A stretch of 64,000 bases of DNA from Effrenium voratum (taxonomy: Eukaryota; Sar; Dinophyceae; Suessiales; Symbiodiniaceae). Location: NCBI GenBank assembly GCA_963377175.1, contig CAUJNA010001005.1, positions 1 to 64,000 of the forward strand. Direction: 5' to 3'. Below are positions 62,101-64,000 of this stretch, piece after piece. The notes below the pieces were generated by a model, which saw only the letters and a list, made by a program, of their open reading frames with translations, ran no database searches and had not been told where the DNA came from. A program made the translations under genes and the position numbers. The stretch's first letter is position 1; the number at the start of each line of letters is the position of its first letter.

Positions 62101-62349
62101 GGGCCAAATCAATTTCGGTCAACGGAATACTGAACCTGATCGTCTACTCGTGAAATCTGGCCACATTGCCAAACTCGACCACCTTGGAAACCGGCACCTC
62201 CAGACTGGCAATTTCCTGGCCGGCTCTTCCAATCTGGTGACAAAAGGCCGGTTTCCACCCTTGTGCTATGTAGCTTGTCACACCGAGGCACACGTTTTCC
62301 AACTTCATATCCCGGTGGACGACGCCGTTGGAATGCATGTACCCCATAC
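59125..62349 (-). CDS. Protein kinase, catalytic-domain exons
   Basis: Three exons of one serine/threonine-type kinase domain lie in transcription order. 62349-about 62284 has MGYMHSNGVVHRDMKLEN, the catalytic loop with HRD and Asn. 61433-61371 has VKITDFGLSKNMLLGRMAC, the DFG magnesium loop, with clean CGCAG acceptor and GTAATG donor. 59232-about 59125 has SCDYWSFGVMIYAMICGEWP, helix F with the conserved Asp. The HRDMK (Lys two after Asp) and VKITDFGLSK favour a CAMK/AGC-like Ser/Thr kinase. The APE exon, the N-lobe (glycine loop, VAIK lysine, Glu) and the C-terminal exons were not located; they may lie between these exons and above 62.35 kb. Candidate exons below 59 kb may be its C-terminal part. 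Confidence 0.85.
60296..60330. repeat. (GA)n microsatellite in a kinase intron
   Basis: GAGAGAGAG run between the DFG exon and the DYWSFGV exon. Confidence 0.85.
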
Positions 62350-63230
62350 CTCGGTTCTCGACAGCACCTTCCACCCTGTCCGCAATCGACAACGCAAACA
62401 TGCTACTTGTGCCTGTGCTACGAATAGGAGAAGGCAAAGCTGCCTGCCAGCCCATCCGGCACAGAAAAAACAAAGCAGGCGCAAGAAGCGGCAACCAACC
62501 CAGACGTCCAGTAGCAAAGCAAAGCAGCCATCTCAAGGACGTGCCCTTAAGCAAGGCAAGTCAAACAAAAGACCAAACAAAACAGCTTTCATCCACAAAC
62601 TTCGACCGATCACCTTGCCCCCGGCCATCAACACTCCCTTATCCTTACCCATCCACCCCTGGCGCTCCAGCCCAAATGTAAACCCCGGAGAAATAAGGGG
62701 TGTTTGCCCAAAAGGAGATGGGACACCCCTCCATTGCCCAAGCGGGGTTGTTTGCCAAATTACCGTTTCCGGGGGTGGTTGCTAGGCAACCAAAGCAGAA
62801 TGACGGAGGTGGAGGTCTCCCCACTATTCAAAAACAAATCAGCGTCCCCCTCCATTCAGAAACTCCCATCGGCTCAAAAAAACCAAGCGGAAAAACAAAA
62901 CAAAAAAACAGAAAGAAATGGCCATGGGTCAAAATCCCGTACCCCCCGTGAACATCCCAATCCCCGCTCAAGTCGGCTAAACTGGGTGAATGAATTCACC
63001 TACCGAACCACAAAATGGGATCCCAAAACAGTTTTGACCACGGCCAAATGGCCCGTTCCCCCGGCACTCTGCCGCGGGCATCTCTGAGCTTCCGGGCCGT
63101 CAAGGAGCTGCTGCGCCACGTGCCGGCTGGCCAGCTCCGAGCGCCCGAGGCCCGGGAAGTGGTCATCCCCTCAGCCAAAGCCGAGGGCCCAAATGGCAAA
63201 GAGGCCAAAGAAAAGGAGAAAAACGTGCGT
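62350..63230. other. Region upstream of the kinase exons
   Basis: Frames are open on both strands at about 63010-63215 (GC-rich, CCGCGGGC), which may be an exon of the kinase or its neighbour, but no motif was recognised. Confidence 0.4.
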
Positions 63231-63239
63231 ATACATAAA

Positions 63240-63278
63240 ATAGATATCTATACATACATATATATATATACATACATA

Positions 63279-63322
<44 letters not shown>

Positions 63323-63330
63323 TGTATACG
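63240..63330. repeat. (TA)n with CATACATA
   Basis: TATATATA runs broken by CATACAT. Confidence 0.95.
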
Positions 63331-64000
63331 CATATGAATCCCAGGACTCACGCACTTGCTGTAGTATATGCTCACACCCCTCCCATGATCCACTTTTCCT
63401 CCTTTGCACATCTTCCATTTCCATTTTTGCAAATCTACTCCAAAGCTGCCACATCTGCTCTTTTGCCATCTTCCACCTTTTCAAATCTGCTCCACCACTG
63501 CCCACTGCCTTTCCACTTGCTTGTCAAACTGCAACTAACTTTGTTTAAATTCCTGTTTGGAACTCAAATTAGCACTCAACATAGACTTTCAAGTCCATTA
63601 ACATGGCAATTATCGTTGATTAAAGTCCGAGTTGGAAAGTACTTCCTACGTTAATCCTCAAGACATTCAACTGCACATGTGTTGCTCTTCAATTCAATTA
63701 CAATTCTGATTACATGTTGATTCAAATCTTACTTAACAGGGATTTAGATTTAGATTTAAATTCTAATTGATACAGCAAATATATATATATATATTTGAAC
63801 TATTCCCGTACTAAGCTCTATTGATTGACAGGATGCTTTACTTAGTTTTCAACTGAAGATAGAAGCCTAATGAAACTCGTGCCTTATTAAATTATATGCA
63901 CATTCTGCTAGTGTATGTTAGTTTCACATCATATATGGAAAGGGCTTCTCCTTTCCATTCTCATTCAACATAGAAACCCTGATAGGCATTCTTCGCTCAA
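63331..64000. other. AT-rich DNA, no gene seen
   Basis: Pyrimidine-rich then AT-rich sequence similar in composition to the island at 41.2-42.4 kb. No coding or RNA gene signal. Confidence 0.6.

Noticed and set aside
1..64000. CRISPR arrays, bacterial operons, tRNA or rRNA genes
   Set aside because: No spacer-repeat pattern, cloverleaf with box A/B, or rRNA-like sequence was recognised; the gene structure is eukaryotic.

Overview
The window looks like nuclear DNA of a dinoflagellate, most likely a Symbiodiniaceae-like alga. The evidence is sequence resembling the dinoflagellate spliced leader (16 exact bases upstream of one retroelement, and an indel-bearing match inside both LTRs of another), small-exon genes that use GC and GA as well as GT splice donors, very abundant microsatellites, and a large LTR retrotransposon carrying a cytosine-methyltransferase-like domain. 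The genus is an inference.

Layout. 1-1400: microsatellites and minisatellites. About 2.6-10.7 kb, minus strand: a multi-exon gene for the spliceosomal protein USP39/SAD1, with further unassigned exons beyond its 3' end. 11.0-13.3 kb: ATC-rich higher-order repeats. 14.75-15.03 and 29.96-30.4 kb: one TATG-type microsatellite, split by a Ty3/gypsy-like LTR element (15034-29955) with 292/295-bp TG...CA LTRs. 31.7-41 kb: mostly non-coding, with scattered exon-like segments on the minus strand. 41.2-42.6 kb: an AT-rich island with a degenerate AGGAATACTA repeat, an 18-G run and a TA run. 43.1-49.3 kb, minus strand: a decayed second retroelement with tyrosine-recombinase-like, reverse transcriptase and RNase H regions and a spliced-leader relic in its leader. 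51-63 kb: minus-strand exons, including a protein kinase (HRD, DFG and DYWSFGV exons between 59.1 and 62.3 kb). 63.2-64 kb: a TA repeat and AT-rich DNA.

The most unusual object is the LTR element. Its reading frames, in order, encode a capsid-like Gag, two CCCH zinc fingers, an aspartic-protease-like motif, RT thumb plus RNase H, integrase, a DNA cytosine-methyltransferase-like domain, a separate RT fingers/palm with YVDD, a Tpt1/KptA-like RNA 2'-phosphotransferase domain, and a long accessory protein with RanBP2 and SWIM zinc fingers. The frames are broken several times although the LTRs differ by only two substitutions and one 3-base indel. This is therefore either a young defective copy moved in trans, or an element with an unusual expression strategy.

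Exon boundaries are read by eye from splice signals and protein resemblance and are approximate. No searches were run.
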